Source: Pseudofabraea citricarpa | Lineage: Eukaryota; Ascomycota; Leotiomycetes; Helotiales; Dermateaceae | DNA: 64,000 nt | Assembly: GCA_029641185.1 (NCBI GenBank) | Contig: JAPWGK010000012.1 | Span: 620,001-684,000, forward strand | Direction: 5' to 3' | In this document: one piece after another, positions 50,334-63,092 of the stretch | How positions within the stretch are numbered: the stretch's first letter is position 1 | Layout: each line of letters starts with the position of its first letter | The notes under the pieces: model-generated | Told to the model about the DNA's origin: nothing | The model's input: the letters and a program-made list of their open reading frames with translations, nothing else | The model's database searches: none | Position numbers and translations under genes: made by a program

Positions 50334-52274
50334 TTTAAGGGAGTTGACGTTGGTACCTACTCAGTAACACATGATGCGCATGTTAAGAGACAATCTAGCG
50401 TAAACAATGACGCATGCATCACATGACACATGTATTCCTCTACCTTTTTCTTTATAGCCGTTACATTTCCCTCGGAAAATGTTCTGCTATGAACATTTCG
50501 CAAATCTTCTCGGTCACCCAGAATTGTTGTACATATACCCCAAAGCGTCTCGGCAGTTGTAAACATGTAAAAGTCCACTGGGTAGAATAGCAGAAAGAAA
50601 ACTTCCTGTCTTATTTACTCAACCAAGACGTACCTTACTTACAACTATAGCTAAGCCGGTTTATGCCATCACTCGCATAATGAGGATGAAGGAAGTCATA
50701 TACTGGCTCAATAAAAGGAAGTATCGCCTCCGTAGTCAGGTATGACCAAGAAATATTTTGTAGTTCGACTGTGCTTGGAGCCGAATATGATGTTTCTATT
50801 ACAATGAGCTACCCAACGGCAGGAGACCATAGATCAATCTGCCTTAGAGATTGTTTAGTTTTAGTATTTGCTAGGTCTAGGCATGAAAAACCAGAAAGTC
50901 CAAACATACCTAGTCTGCGAAATGAAAGCTGATTGGTAAAGTGAACGAAGTGACTGAAGATCCCATATACTTGTACGACAGCTGTGCCATTACCCCAAGC
51001 TTCGGGATTGTGCTGTTCCACCTGTTAGTCCAAAGGACTGAGCACACTCGCATTCATGGTCGTCGACGGTAGAGGATAATTCCATGGTCATCGGAAAGGG
51101 GACGGAAGTCCAAAGGATCCGAAAGAGGAAATTTTCCGCATTCGGAATGCCCTTGAAAGAGCATCCTCTTTCCGAGACTGACGATAATGGTTCCTCGAGA
51201 GTCGACAGAAGAAACTCGGGGTAAGTTGCTGTCCTTGACGATGACATGATAGTAAAACGGAGACTGCAAGAGAACAGCAAAACCGAAGTCTCCTCCCGCC
51301 AGAACCAGGGCAGTTGGTAGTTGGGTTGGTGGTTCAGATGGACGGGCGTCGCTCGTATCACGTGACAGTCCCACTTGCGCTATGCTTTGCACCGAGTATG
51401 CGATGATAATAATAAGAACCATGTTCGACTGTAGTACTACCAAGTTACAAAGTCCTGCTCACAAACGTTACGGCTTTCACATTCACATTCACATTCACAT
51501 TCAGCGAGTACCGACCGTCTTCCTTTCCTTGCTCCTTCTTCACATGTCAGTAGTGAAACGTTACGAGGTAGGCATGACCTTGGGCTGTCAGCAGATAGGC
51601 CAGGAGTGATCATCTGACGGCGAGAAGGCCGGCAGAGTCTGGAGAAGGAACTGTGGGGAGCGGCTGCAGTGGATTTCACGATTTCACATGTCCGGGCTTG
51701 CTCAATACCGACAGCCCACCTTTTCCCCCCTTGTCCTGACTCGGCCCAGACAATAATGCCGCTGCTGTGATTCGCCGTCGCCATCTCGCTGCATCGTTCT
51801 CGCAATGGAATGGAACGCGGTGCTGGGCGCAGTAGTGGGCACACAAGAGGCGCCTCGAAAAGAAAGGCCGTCCGTCGCCTCATCGACAGTCACTATTCTT
51901 TGCACCATCTCAATCGACGAGCATCTGCTGCCGTAGCCACGAAAGTACAGGACAGTCCAGTACGTCCCAGACCATCGCTGACTTAACGACTGTGCCTCAT
52001 TCGTCCAATTGTCAATCATCGATGCACCATACCAGCATCACGGCCCACTAGCACGACTCGGTCTAGCTACCTCGGCATCTTCCCCACGACGAAAGCATAC
52101 TAAGCGTTTCCGGGAGGCACTCCCCCAGACAGTACACACATACATAGACTCGCATTCTTCCTTTCATATTTACTCTACACCTCGTGCACAACACGACCCC
52201 ATATCATCCCCAATCTTCCCCCTTCTCCAGTTCCTTCTCCTACGCATCCTTAATCAAAACAGCCCATCATCATC
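50334..52274. other. Intergenic region fasciclin gene / fumarate reductase
   Basis: 1.9 kb between divergent starts. Contains (TTCACA)n at 51477-51503. Minus-strand frames of up to 148 codons (51437-51883) have no family signature and cross the microsatellite. Part near 51880-52270 is likely leader of the reductase gene. Confidence 0.55.
51477..51503. repeat. (ACATTC)n microsatellite
   Basis: Four to five tandem ACATTC units on the plus strand, in non-coding DNA. Confidence 0.85.
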
Positions 52275-54333
52275 ATGGCGCCGAGGGTCATTGTTGTCGG
52301 TGGTGGTCGTACGTGATATGATCAATCAGCCCATGAATCGGAAAATCGATGTTAACATAGCCAACAGTATCCGGTCTGAGTGCTGCGCATACCATCTACC
52401 TTGCCGGCGGAAACGTTATTGTTCTCGATAAGCAAGGCTTCTTTGGAGGTACGTCGTTGCCAATTGACCACGTCTGGCCGTGTGCTGACAACGGATGTTA
52501 GGAAATTCCACCAAAGCGACATCCGGTATCAACGGTGCCTTGACCCGAACCCAAGTCGACGAGAAGATCCAAGACAGTGTCAAGCAATTTTATGACGATA
52601 CGCTCAAATCTGCCCGAGACAAGGCGAGACCTGACCTCATCAAGGTCCTCACATACAAATCAGCCGCCGCTGTAGAATGGCTACAGGATGTCTTCAACCT
52701 GGACTTAACTTTGGTTTCACGGCTAGGGTACGTTGTAATTAGTTTCACTGCAATAAGAGCGTAGGGCTAACTATCTTGCCCCAGCGGCCACTCGCAGCCA
52801 AGAACGCATCGAGGACACGACGCCAAATTCCCCGGGATGGCTATCACCTACGCCTTGATGCAAAGGCTTGAGGAATTAGCAGAGAAGGAGCCTGAGCGTG
52901 TCCAGATCATCAAGAAAGCCCGCGTCACAGGGATTAACAAGGAGGGGAACAAGATCACTGGTGTTACATACGAGTTTAGTGGGGAGTCGAACACTGTTGA
53001 TGGACCTGTCGTCCTAGCTACTGGTGGATATGCCGCCGACTTTACAGAGACTTCGCTTCTTAAGAAATGGAGACCAGATACCTACGACTTGGCCTCAACC
53101 AACGGTGTGCATGCCACTGGTGATGGACAGAAGATGGTGATGGCTATCGGTGGTAACGGAATCGATCTTGACAAGGTTCAAGTCCATCCAACTGGTCTTG
53201 TAGATCCTAAGGACCCTGGCTCTAAATGGAAGTTTTTGGCTGCAGAGGCGCTTCGTGGAGAGGGCGGCCTCTTGCTCAATGGAGATGGTGACCGATTCTG
53301 TGATGAGTTGGGTCATCGAGATTATGTCTCTGGGGAGATGTGGAAGGAAAAAGACAAGGGGAAATTCCCTGTTCGCCTTCTACTCAACTCTAAGGCATCC
53401 AATGTCCTTGACTTTCATACCCGACATTACTCTGGACGTGGTTTGATGAAGAAGATGACCGGAGAGGAGCTTGCAAAGGAGATAGGCTGCACTCCCGAAC
53501 ACCTTCAAAGCACATTCTCAGCTTACAACGATATTGCCGCAGGCAAGAAGAAGGATCCGTACGGCAAGAAATTCTTTCACAATGTGCCAGTCAACATCGA
53601 TGACGACTTCCACGTCGCCGTCATGGAACCGGTTCTGCATTTTACGATGGGTGGCGTGGAAATCAATGATCAGGCACAAATACTCAACTCCGAAGGCAAG
53701 CCATTCGACGGGCTCTATGCTTGTGGTGAACTTGCTGGCGGTGTTCACGGTGCCAATCGTCTTGGTGGTTCATCTCTACTTGGTTGTGTAGTATACGGCC
53801 GTGTCGCCGGAGACTCTGCAAGCAATTATCTCTTCCAGAATGCTCTCAAGGGTAGTGTCAATGGTGCTGCGCAACGTCTGGGCCAAGTCTCTCTTCATAT
53901 CGACCCATCAACGCCCGGTAAGATCTCCGTCGAGTGGGGCTCTGGATCAAGCTCCTCGGGAGAGTCGAAACAAGAAAGTCAGTCTCAGTCTTCAGCTGGA
54001 CCAGTCATGGATGGCTCTTCTTCTGATCCTGGAAAGGTGGCGAAACCAAATGATCCTGCAGAGTTCAAAATTCCCGAAAAGGAATTCACGATGGAAGAAG
54101 TAGCAAAGCACAACACGAAGGAAGACTTGTGGGTTGTGGTCAAGGGGGTTGTGATGGATGTGTCTGACTGGCTTGACGAGCATCCAGGAGGACCACAGGC
54201 GTTGATGAACTTTATGGGCCGTGATGCCACGGAGGAATTCGAGATGTTACATGATGACGAGGTTATTCCCAAGTACGCTGCTAGTCAGGTGATTGGAAGA
54301 GTCAAGGGGCAAACTCCCACCTTGGAATTGTAG
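52275..54333 (+). CDS. Soluble fumarate reductase fused to cytochrome b5
   Basis: Related to yeast Frd1/Osm1, which reduce fumarate to succinate and reoxidise FADH2 when oxygen is short. About 620 residues. The 34-base first exon opens the FAD-binding Rossmann motif, VVGGGLSGLSAA, with no organelle leader; then NSTKATSGING, HSQPRTHRGHDAKFPG, LATGGYAADF, HPTGLVDP (active His), RGEGGLLLNGDGDRF and ELAGGVHGANRLGGSSLLGC. A Ser/Gln linker (about 500-540) is followed by a cytochrome b5 domain with haem-ligand motif DEHPGGPQ and a second His in EMLHDDE. Introns begin GTACGT each time. Cytosolic location is inferred from the missing leader. The b5 fusion is known in filamentous fungi. Confidence 0.93.
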
Positions 54334-54539
54334 TGCCCTAGGCTTAGCTTGGAGCACCGGTTGTACTGATAGTGAGCTTGGGATGATCTATATCTTATCG
54401 AATATACAAAATATCATGGTCTCTCCTAACTCTTGATGATAAACTGTGGGTTGCTGGGTTTACCAGAGTTGATAGGCTTTGGCGACTATTGATCATGGGC
54501 TGGCTGGTGGGTTGGTTTTCAACACCTTGTCACATATCT

Positions 54540-54564
54540 TGGTAGGTAGGTAGGTAGGTAGGTA
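54540..54564. repeat. (GGTA)n tetranucleotide tract
   Basis: Six tandem GGTA units. The same tetramer recurs at 43335-43352 and in shorter form near 24945, 26555 and 21748. Confidence 0.85.
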
Positions 54565-55184
54565 TCACGGTGCAAAGCAGCACGTGGCGAGTACTTCCTT
54601 CATAAAGTGCATAGCAACTGCAGAGCATAATACATGGGGTCAGCTTTCCTCGCAATGCTCTGTAGATAGTCACACGGCGCAAGGCTCGGAGGAGACGACT
54701 GGCTGTTCGCGCGCGTGATTGCTGAGTACGACAGGAGGTAAGCTGAGGAAGGACGAAGTGTTGTGGCCGCTGCTGCTGGTCTGTCTCCTTTCTATTCGCA
54801 AGTACACAGCTACGCTACGCAACTCGGAGGGCACAGTTGAGGGTAATTAGAAGATACGATATGCAATGCAGAAGTGTGTCCCTGGCAGAAGAAAATCAAT
54901 GGGATAGAGAAGGAGGGGAGAGGAGAGAGGGGGGAGGGAAGAATACTGCCAGTACAGCGCAGTACAGTATGCGGGGGGTTGTGCTGGAAAAGCGGCGTGT
55001 GTCTGTCCTGTACAATGGCAAGAGCTGAGTGGCTTACATAAGGATCAAAAATCTGATCTGGTGAATGAGGCGTTTGGAGGGGCCAATCAGACGCGTCGAT
55101 ACAAGCGTAAAACTGGGCTGTTATCTTCATCAGCGAAATGCGGAGCAGGAAGTGGAAGTACTTGTACAGTACAGTAGGAGGGTT

Positions 55185-55210
55185 GGGGCTGGGGCTGGGG
55201 CTGGGGCTGG
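55185..55210 (+). repeat. (GGGGCT)4 run, G-quadruplex candidate
   Basis: Four GGGG blocks each separated by CT on the plus strand, ending GG. This satisfies the four-run pattern with 2-base loops. It is followed by GTTGGTGTTGGTGTTGG. It lies about 0.85 kb upstream of the transporter ATG. Confidence 0.9.
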
Positions 55211-56061
55211 TTGTTGGTGTTGGTGTTGGTTGGTGAGTGTTAGTATTGATGGGCGTAGGTTAACTGACTTACTACTGACTGCTCAATAATAATAGTCTCC
55301 TCTCCTCTCCTCTCCTCTCTCTTATTTCGCTGCTTGTGCTTCCAAGGATCCTTGTCTTGTCACGGCACACACACCACCTGCACCTGCACTCAGTACTGTA
55401 CGCCCGTCCTCATCCCCCCGTCCTCCCTCCCTCGCTCACCTCACCTCACCTCCTCTTACTCTCACTCTCACTCTTACTCTCACTCACATACCGACCCCAA
55501 CCCCGAGCCCCCTCAGTATACATAGACGCCGATCCTTCTCGAGCCGTGTATTCATTCATTTCATTCATTCCTTCATTGCTCACCCACCACTGGCTACACC
55601 CTTCTATTTCGACCCCATCCGCCCATCTTCCACTTCCACTCCCCCGTCCGCGAGGCTCTCCTCCCCCCCTTCCAGTGCATTCACCTGCTTCCCCACACGC
55701 ATCCACACCTCGACATTACCTTAATCCTGTCCCTATACAGCACCCTACCGCCTGGCTCTCGACGACCCCCCATCGCTCCCGTCCTCCCATCCCAGATCTG
55801 AGGATCCCCGCTCCTAGTGCGCAACCAACCTCACCTCACATCAACCCTTCTCTCCGCTGTAGGCAGTCTAGGAATGGTACGAGTGGATACGTCGCCGTGA
55901 GAACTTCCCTTCATCCAATAGGGATGCTACCACACGTACCAGAATCTGGTCATTATCAGCAGCATTGACGACCGAGTGCCTGAATCTTCCCTCCTGGCCG
56001 CCATCCATCACTGCAGAACCACAACGCGCCCTATCTGGGCAGGCAACCTTCCGTCGCCATC

Positions 56062-57848
56062 ATGCCGTACGGCATAGTCTGGCAGAAGCCCGACAATGTT
56101 GCTGGCTCTTCAGCGCCGGCCATCATGGTCGGCCTCTTCGTCGCATGCGGCGGCCTTCTCTTTGGCTATGATACAGGGTAAGCAATGCTTCGCGCACAAA
56201 CGATGTTTAAAGCTAACCGTCCTCAAGTACAATCTCTGGTATTCTAGCCATGGACGCATTCCAGGAACAGTTTTCAACTGGCTATATCGACGCAACCGAC
56301 CAAGAGAGGAATGTTTCGCCAGCCCAGTCATCGCAAGTAGTCGCAATATTGAGTGCAGGAACGTTTTGCGGAGCTCTTCTGGCTGCTCCGTTGGGGGACT
56401 CGCGCATGGGTCGACGATTGTCACTCATCATTGCTGTCGGAATATTCTGCCTTGGTGTTCTCTTCCAGACGCTTGCCATGAAATTACCCCTCCTAGTAGC
56501 GGGAAGGTATGTCTAAACGTGAGATACAGATGTCTGCATGATGCTAAAACCTGTCTGTAGATTCTTTGCGGGCTTGGGAGTTGGCATTATATCAGTTCTG
56601 GTCCCCTTGTACCAATCCGAGATGGCTCCAAAATGGATTCGCGGCACCTTAGTCTGCGCATATCAGTTCGCAATAACATGCGGATTATTGCTAGCTGCCG
56701 TGGTTAACATACTCACCGAGCACATGGACAACCACAACGCGTACCGAATACCCCTCGCCTTGCAATTCGTTTGGGCAGCTGTGCTCCTACTCGGACTCGC
56801 CCTTCTTCCAGAGACTCCACGGTTTCTAATCAAACGAGGGCAGCATAATGCTGCAGCGTCGTCTCTAAGCCGTTTGCGCCGCCTTGACATAACCCATCCT
56901 GCTCTGATTGAAGAGCTTGCTGAGATTGAAGCAAATCACGAGTACGAACTCAGCCTTGGACCCTCTACTTATCGAGACGTGTTCCTGGGCTCTCCGCATC
57001 TCGGCAGACGTTTGCTTACTGGCTGCTGTCTACAAATGCTCCAACAACTCACCGGTTGCAATTTTATTTTCTACTACGGCACGACATTTTTTAAGAACAT
57101 TGGAATCTCCTCGCCTTTCGTCATCCAGCTTATTACCAATATCGTCAACGTTTTTTCAACAATACCTGGTATGATCCTTGTTGAAGCCTGGGGTCGTCGT
57201 CGCCTTCTCATGGTTGGAGCCGCCGGAATGGCTCTTTCTCAGTTTATCATCGCTATTGTGGGAACCATCATTCCAACTGGCCATGAACCAAACATAGTCC
57301 TGATATCGTTTGTCTGCATTTACATCTTCTTCTTCGCCTCGACTTGGGGCCCTCTGGTGTGGGTCGTCACATCTGAAATTTATCCATTGAAAGTTCGCGC
57401 GAAATCCATGTCCATCTCGACCGCCTCGAATTGGCTGCTCAATTTCGCCATTGCATATGGAACTCCGTATCTGGTAGGGACTGGTCCTGGCTATGCCAAT
57501 CTACAGTCCAAGATATTCTTTGTTTGGGGAGCCTTCTGTATCATTTGTTTTGTGTTTGTGTGGGCCATGGTCTACGAGACGTCCAAGATTTCGCTAGAAC
57601 AGATCGATGAGCTGTACGAACGGGTTGATCGTGCCTGGAATAGTCGAAACTTTGAACCGAGCTGGAGCTTCCAGGACATGAGGGATGAGGGAGTTGCGGC
57701 GAGCGGCATACAACTGACAGAGCACGAGGACGAGGCTAGGAGGAGGAATACCGGCACAAGTGCCGGGTTGTCAGAGAGCAGTTCACACACCATGTCGGAA
57801 GAGGACAAGATCATCGCCCAACTTGGAGATGTTGATCTTAGCTACTGA
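56062..57848 (+). CDS. MFS sugar porter (hexose-type)
   Basis: Twelve-TM plasma-membrane sugar transporter of about 555 residues in three exons (56062-56178, about 56228-56506, about 56560-57848). Exon 1 encodes TM1 (IMVGLFVACGGLLFGYDTG). Sugar-porter signatures: GDSRMGRRLSL after TM2, RFFAGLGVGIISVLVPLYQSE (the R-x-GxGxG region), LPETPRFLIKRGQ after TM6, GCNFIFYYGTTF (TM7, sugar-binding), EAWGRRRLLM, and TSEIYPLKVRAKSMS. The C-terminal tail has about 85 residues, longer than simple transporters but shorter than Snf3/Rgt2 sensors. Closest in feel to the fungal HGT/RCO-3 group, so transporter versus glucose sensor remains open. Confidence 0.9.
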
Positions 57849-58781
57849 CCCTATGTGTGTTTGTTTTGATTGTGGTGTATTTGCAGCGCGGAGTTTTCAT
57901 TGGGTATATTTCGGGTTATATGGTGTTATGGATATGAGATAACTTTTTGAGGTATGGTCAAGGTCCTGGTGTCTAGGTGTGTGATAGCAAGCAGTACAAT
58001 TGTGCTTATGGTCTAAGAGAAGCACCAGCAGAAATAATATTGGCCATGCTTAACCCTTAGTATTTAACATTGGTACGGAATAAGACTTGGCGTTCAAATT
58101 CAAGCCATTTGGTAGCACTTGATATTATTTTTACAGTTACTACACGCAGGCGAAAATATTTCTCAGTATGCCAAGTACGAAACTACAAGCTCTTCGTGTA
58201 GAAAAAAACCGCTCAGAAATTGACATAGGCAGTAATACCACCCCACGCTCCCACCGCCCAAAAAGCACGCGGCTAGTATCACTCCCAGCCACTTTATCAT
58301 TCTTTATAGGATCTTGTTCATCCGATTGGGAGGGTTCAAAATGGTGGTTTCGATGTTATAACCCATCTAGCCCATGTGAGCTTCGGCCCTTTTTGCAGAT
58401 GCGGAATGCGGATAAATAAGCAAGCGGTCCGCGGATAAATATACTCCCTTTCCGGACGCATCCACCCACCTCGTCCTCGTCTGGCCATGTATTTCTATTT
58501 CGTACACAGTGCGTCGGCGATTGGAATTAGCCTCACGTCCCGATTTACAATCACCGCATATATTAGCAATCAAAGAGATACCCATCTCATCTGGACCACT
58601 CACATTCACTTACCTCCACTGCCGGATCATACATATCCACGAGAAAAATGGGGTCCTACTGTTGTCCTTCTAGTCTGACATCACCAGGCTAGCACGAAAG
58701 TATATAAACTCGCAGCACCAGATAGATATTTTGGTTTCCCTTCTTTTTCCGGTATATCTCCCTTCTACGACGGGTTTAAAA
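57849..58781. other. Intergenic region transporter / oxidoreductase
   Basis: About 0.93 kb, AT-leaning at left; a TATAAACTC-type box near 58701 could serve the downstream gene, 80 bases before its ATG. No gene. Confidence 0.5.
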
Positions 58782-60402
<1,621 letters not shown>

Positions 60403-62340
60403 GCTCATTTTTTGCATCTGAATATACCGTGTAATATGGACACAGCCTGCATAAATCTTTAGTCAGAAGAATAAATTATCCCCGCGTGGAACCCTAGAAG
60501 ATGACTACGGAATACAAGAGGATGTTTTTGGAGCCCGGGCTTGAACCAGTAAACGGCAATATTTTTACCATGTTTGATTAACCGTCTTGTCGGATAACGA
60601 CCGAGGAAGAAGTCGTTGTAATAGTGAGAATGTGGCATGTTATGTTACTAAATTACCGTAGGAAATATATATTGTGTAGAAATCCGAGTTCTCTTGGTTT
60701 GTGTGCAATTTTCGACTCGAAGACAGCTAAAAGAACACGAATATCAATAAGTTAAGGTATCATTTCGATCATTTAGGACTAGGTGGACGGAGTCTGCGCC
60801 CTGCACTATAACAATAACATACCTCCCAACGCAAACATATCTTATCGAGATCTTCCTAGTGTTTATACTAATAGTCAACGGTGATTTCTGATCCTCCTTT
60901 GTAACCTTTCGGCACGACAATGATTCACTCAAGTTCAAAGCAGCGGGATCTTTAGACGCGACTATTGGGAGCACATGGATAGTTGACAAACTTCGTATAG
61001 CTCCCTACACAGCTGTTGGTTACTAGTGTTTGATACTTAACTTAAATAAAAACCGGTTTACAACGAGAAGATGATTTTACCAACCCATCCGTTTTCAAAG
61101 AATCTAATATTACTAGGTATCTACCGTTACCTCATTCTACGCCTCCTGCAATAAGTCCCACACAGGCACTTACTAATTGTAGTAATTTCTTCAATAGTAT
61201 ACGTAAGTGCTGTTATATAGCTCTGAAATCGAAAAGCAATATCTACGTAGCGGGCGATATAATCATACTATCCTTTCCGTCTGCTGTGCATACGACCCAG
61301 AAAAATACACAAGGGTCGATTTCCCTAGCCGGGATATTCGCAGAATTCTACATGGCTTATTTATATAATCATGTAAAGAAGTACTTTCGGCTATTGGGCA
61401 GGAGCTGCAAATCAAAATGAAGTACGGGGGTTGACGTACCTAGACAGGAACTGGTGAGCAAACACTACCTAGGTACCAAAAGAATCCGAGAAACTGCTCA
61501 TTAAGAGAGGTATGAGATGACTGACTATAGCCACATTCGATGCTGCATACGGTGCTATACTCGCCTGTTCTCCGTAGATGTATCGACCAGGCTTTCTTGT
61601 CAGTTGTAGAATCCGTAAGATGATAGAAGTCGAAAGATATATCCAATTCAATATACGCTGAAGCAAGTATAATAGAAGCATGACCATTGCGAACAACCCA
61701 GTCATTGGGATGGCTATATATGCATTGTTGTCGTTAGTATTTGTAGCGACCCCTAAGCCCGAGTTTGGTTTTTTAACCGTGGTAATACACTCCCATCAAA
61801 TCCAATCATATACTCACAAAGTCAGTAGATTTCAGAGCCGGCAAATATAGTATGCGAAGTGCTAGTATCAGCCATAACCCAGGGGAACTGCAGCCTGTTG
61901 AAGGAGGGGTGCTGTCTCTGAATTTCTGTATTAGACCGGCCAAATAGACTGAATTTGTATGTTTTAACATATAATTGTTACCCAGCTACCGGGTTTTCTA
62001 ATCTGCCTGTAACCTTGCCGAGCATTGGAACTCCTCGCTTATCATAGACACTTACAGTCGATTTTTTCATATCTTCTCCGACCAGCTAAGAACGGCACAC
62101 GCTTCACGCAAACCAGCTATCTTAGTTTCAGTCTTGAAACAGATGGGATTTCCCGGACCAATAGAGGTTACGTGGGTATCAAAACAGTCGACTTAGTATG
62201 CCTATAAAACCATCTCTAGAGCTCTGGATGTTCATCCATTTATGAATACCTTGGCGCAGAGCTAATTAATAATAGTGACTGAAATTGGAATTATCATAGC
62301 CCTTCACTATATAAATTATGTCGCGACTAGTGTAACTGAT
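60403..62340. other. Gene-free region, moderately AT-rich
   Basis: 1.9 kb without a convincing open frame or splice chain on either strand. All frames are below 85 codons and lack motifs. No transposon end repeats visible. Confidence 0.55.
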
Positions 62341-62965
62341 TTGGAATAATAAAACATCCGAATAATTATATAAAGTATTAGTTATATTATTAAATTACTT
62401 AGAGGTAAATTTATTATCTTAGAAGCTTTAAGCTTAATATTATTAAAATATTAATTTTGTATTTTAATACTAAATTTATTAATATAAGATAACTCTAAAT
62501 CCTAGGCTATTTTATTTTAATACTTCTTTTATTAAAAGAATTTTTCTTTTTTAGTAATAAATTATTCTTTTACTTGGTTTTATACTATTAATCTAAGCTT
62601 ATTATTATTAGACAATTAACTTATAAATACTTATTAGATACTCGTTTATACTAAGTTCTTAATTACTTATAAAATTATATTAAAAATAATTTATATAAGA
62701 TAAGAATTAAAATTTTATATATAAAAGTAATAAAAATTATTAAATAATATATCTTATACTTTCTTACAAATCTTAGAATTATAATTATATTAGTTTTTAT
62801 TATTTTTTATATTATATTCTCTAGGTAGTTTTTCTAGAATATTTTTTATTATAAAAATAAGAAATATTTTAAGAAATAATTTTATTTTAATTAATAACCT
62901 AAAGCTTGTAAGTATTTAAGAAAGATAATATATATTTATTTTATAGTTCGATAATAAGATCTCTA
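62341..62965. other. AT-saturated block, probable RIP remnant
   Basis: Roughly 620 bases composed almost only of A and T, with frequent TA and TTAATA and few G or C. Flanks are ordinary in composition. Such abrupt AT blocks in Pezizomycotina usually mark repeats mutated C to T on both strands. No coding content or transposon can be recognised any more. Confidence 0.7.
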
Positions 62966-63092
62966 GAAGTTTGATATCGAAACCCAAAGGCAAAGACCTA
63001 GTATCTCCGAATATATACAAAAGCAGCACATGTTGTAACTCAATTACTCTATCGACCTATCCAGTAAGCATGCATTATCTTACCAACATGCA

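Larger units (their letters stand above)
54334..56061. other. Upstream region of the sugar transporter
   Basis: 1.7 kb with (GGTA)n at 54540-54564, GTACTGTAC-type elements (54951-54970, 55160-55177, 55391), the (GGGGCT)4 run at 55185-55210, (CTCCT)n at 55296-55320 and pyrimidine-rich CTCAC/TCACTC tracts at 55420-55490. The pyrimidine-rich part to 56061 is probably the long 5' leader. A 210-codon frame (55336-55968) is Pro/Ser/His-rich, low in complexity and not supported as a gene. Confidence 0.6.

Noticed and set aside
51437..51883. Minus-strand frame of 148 codons
   Set aside because: Includes an ACATTC microsatellite tail (CECECES) and no recognisable domain; no splice partners.
55336..55968. 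Plus-strand frame of 210 codons before the transporter
   Set aside because: Pro/Ser/His-rich translation of pyrimidine repeats with no domain. More likely leader DNA of the transporter gene.
60532..60560. Minus-strand GGTTCAAGCCCGGGCTCCA resembling a tRNA T arm (Pol III B box)
   Set aside because: No matching acceptor 5' strand, D arm or anticodon arm could be drawn upstream, and the T stem pairs poorly. At most a decayed tRNA fragment.
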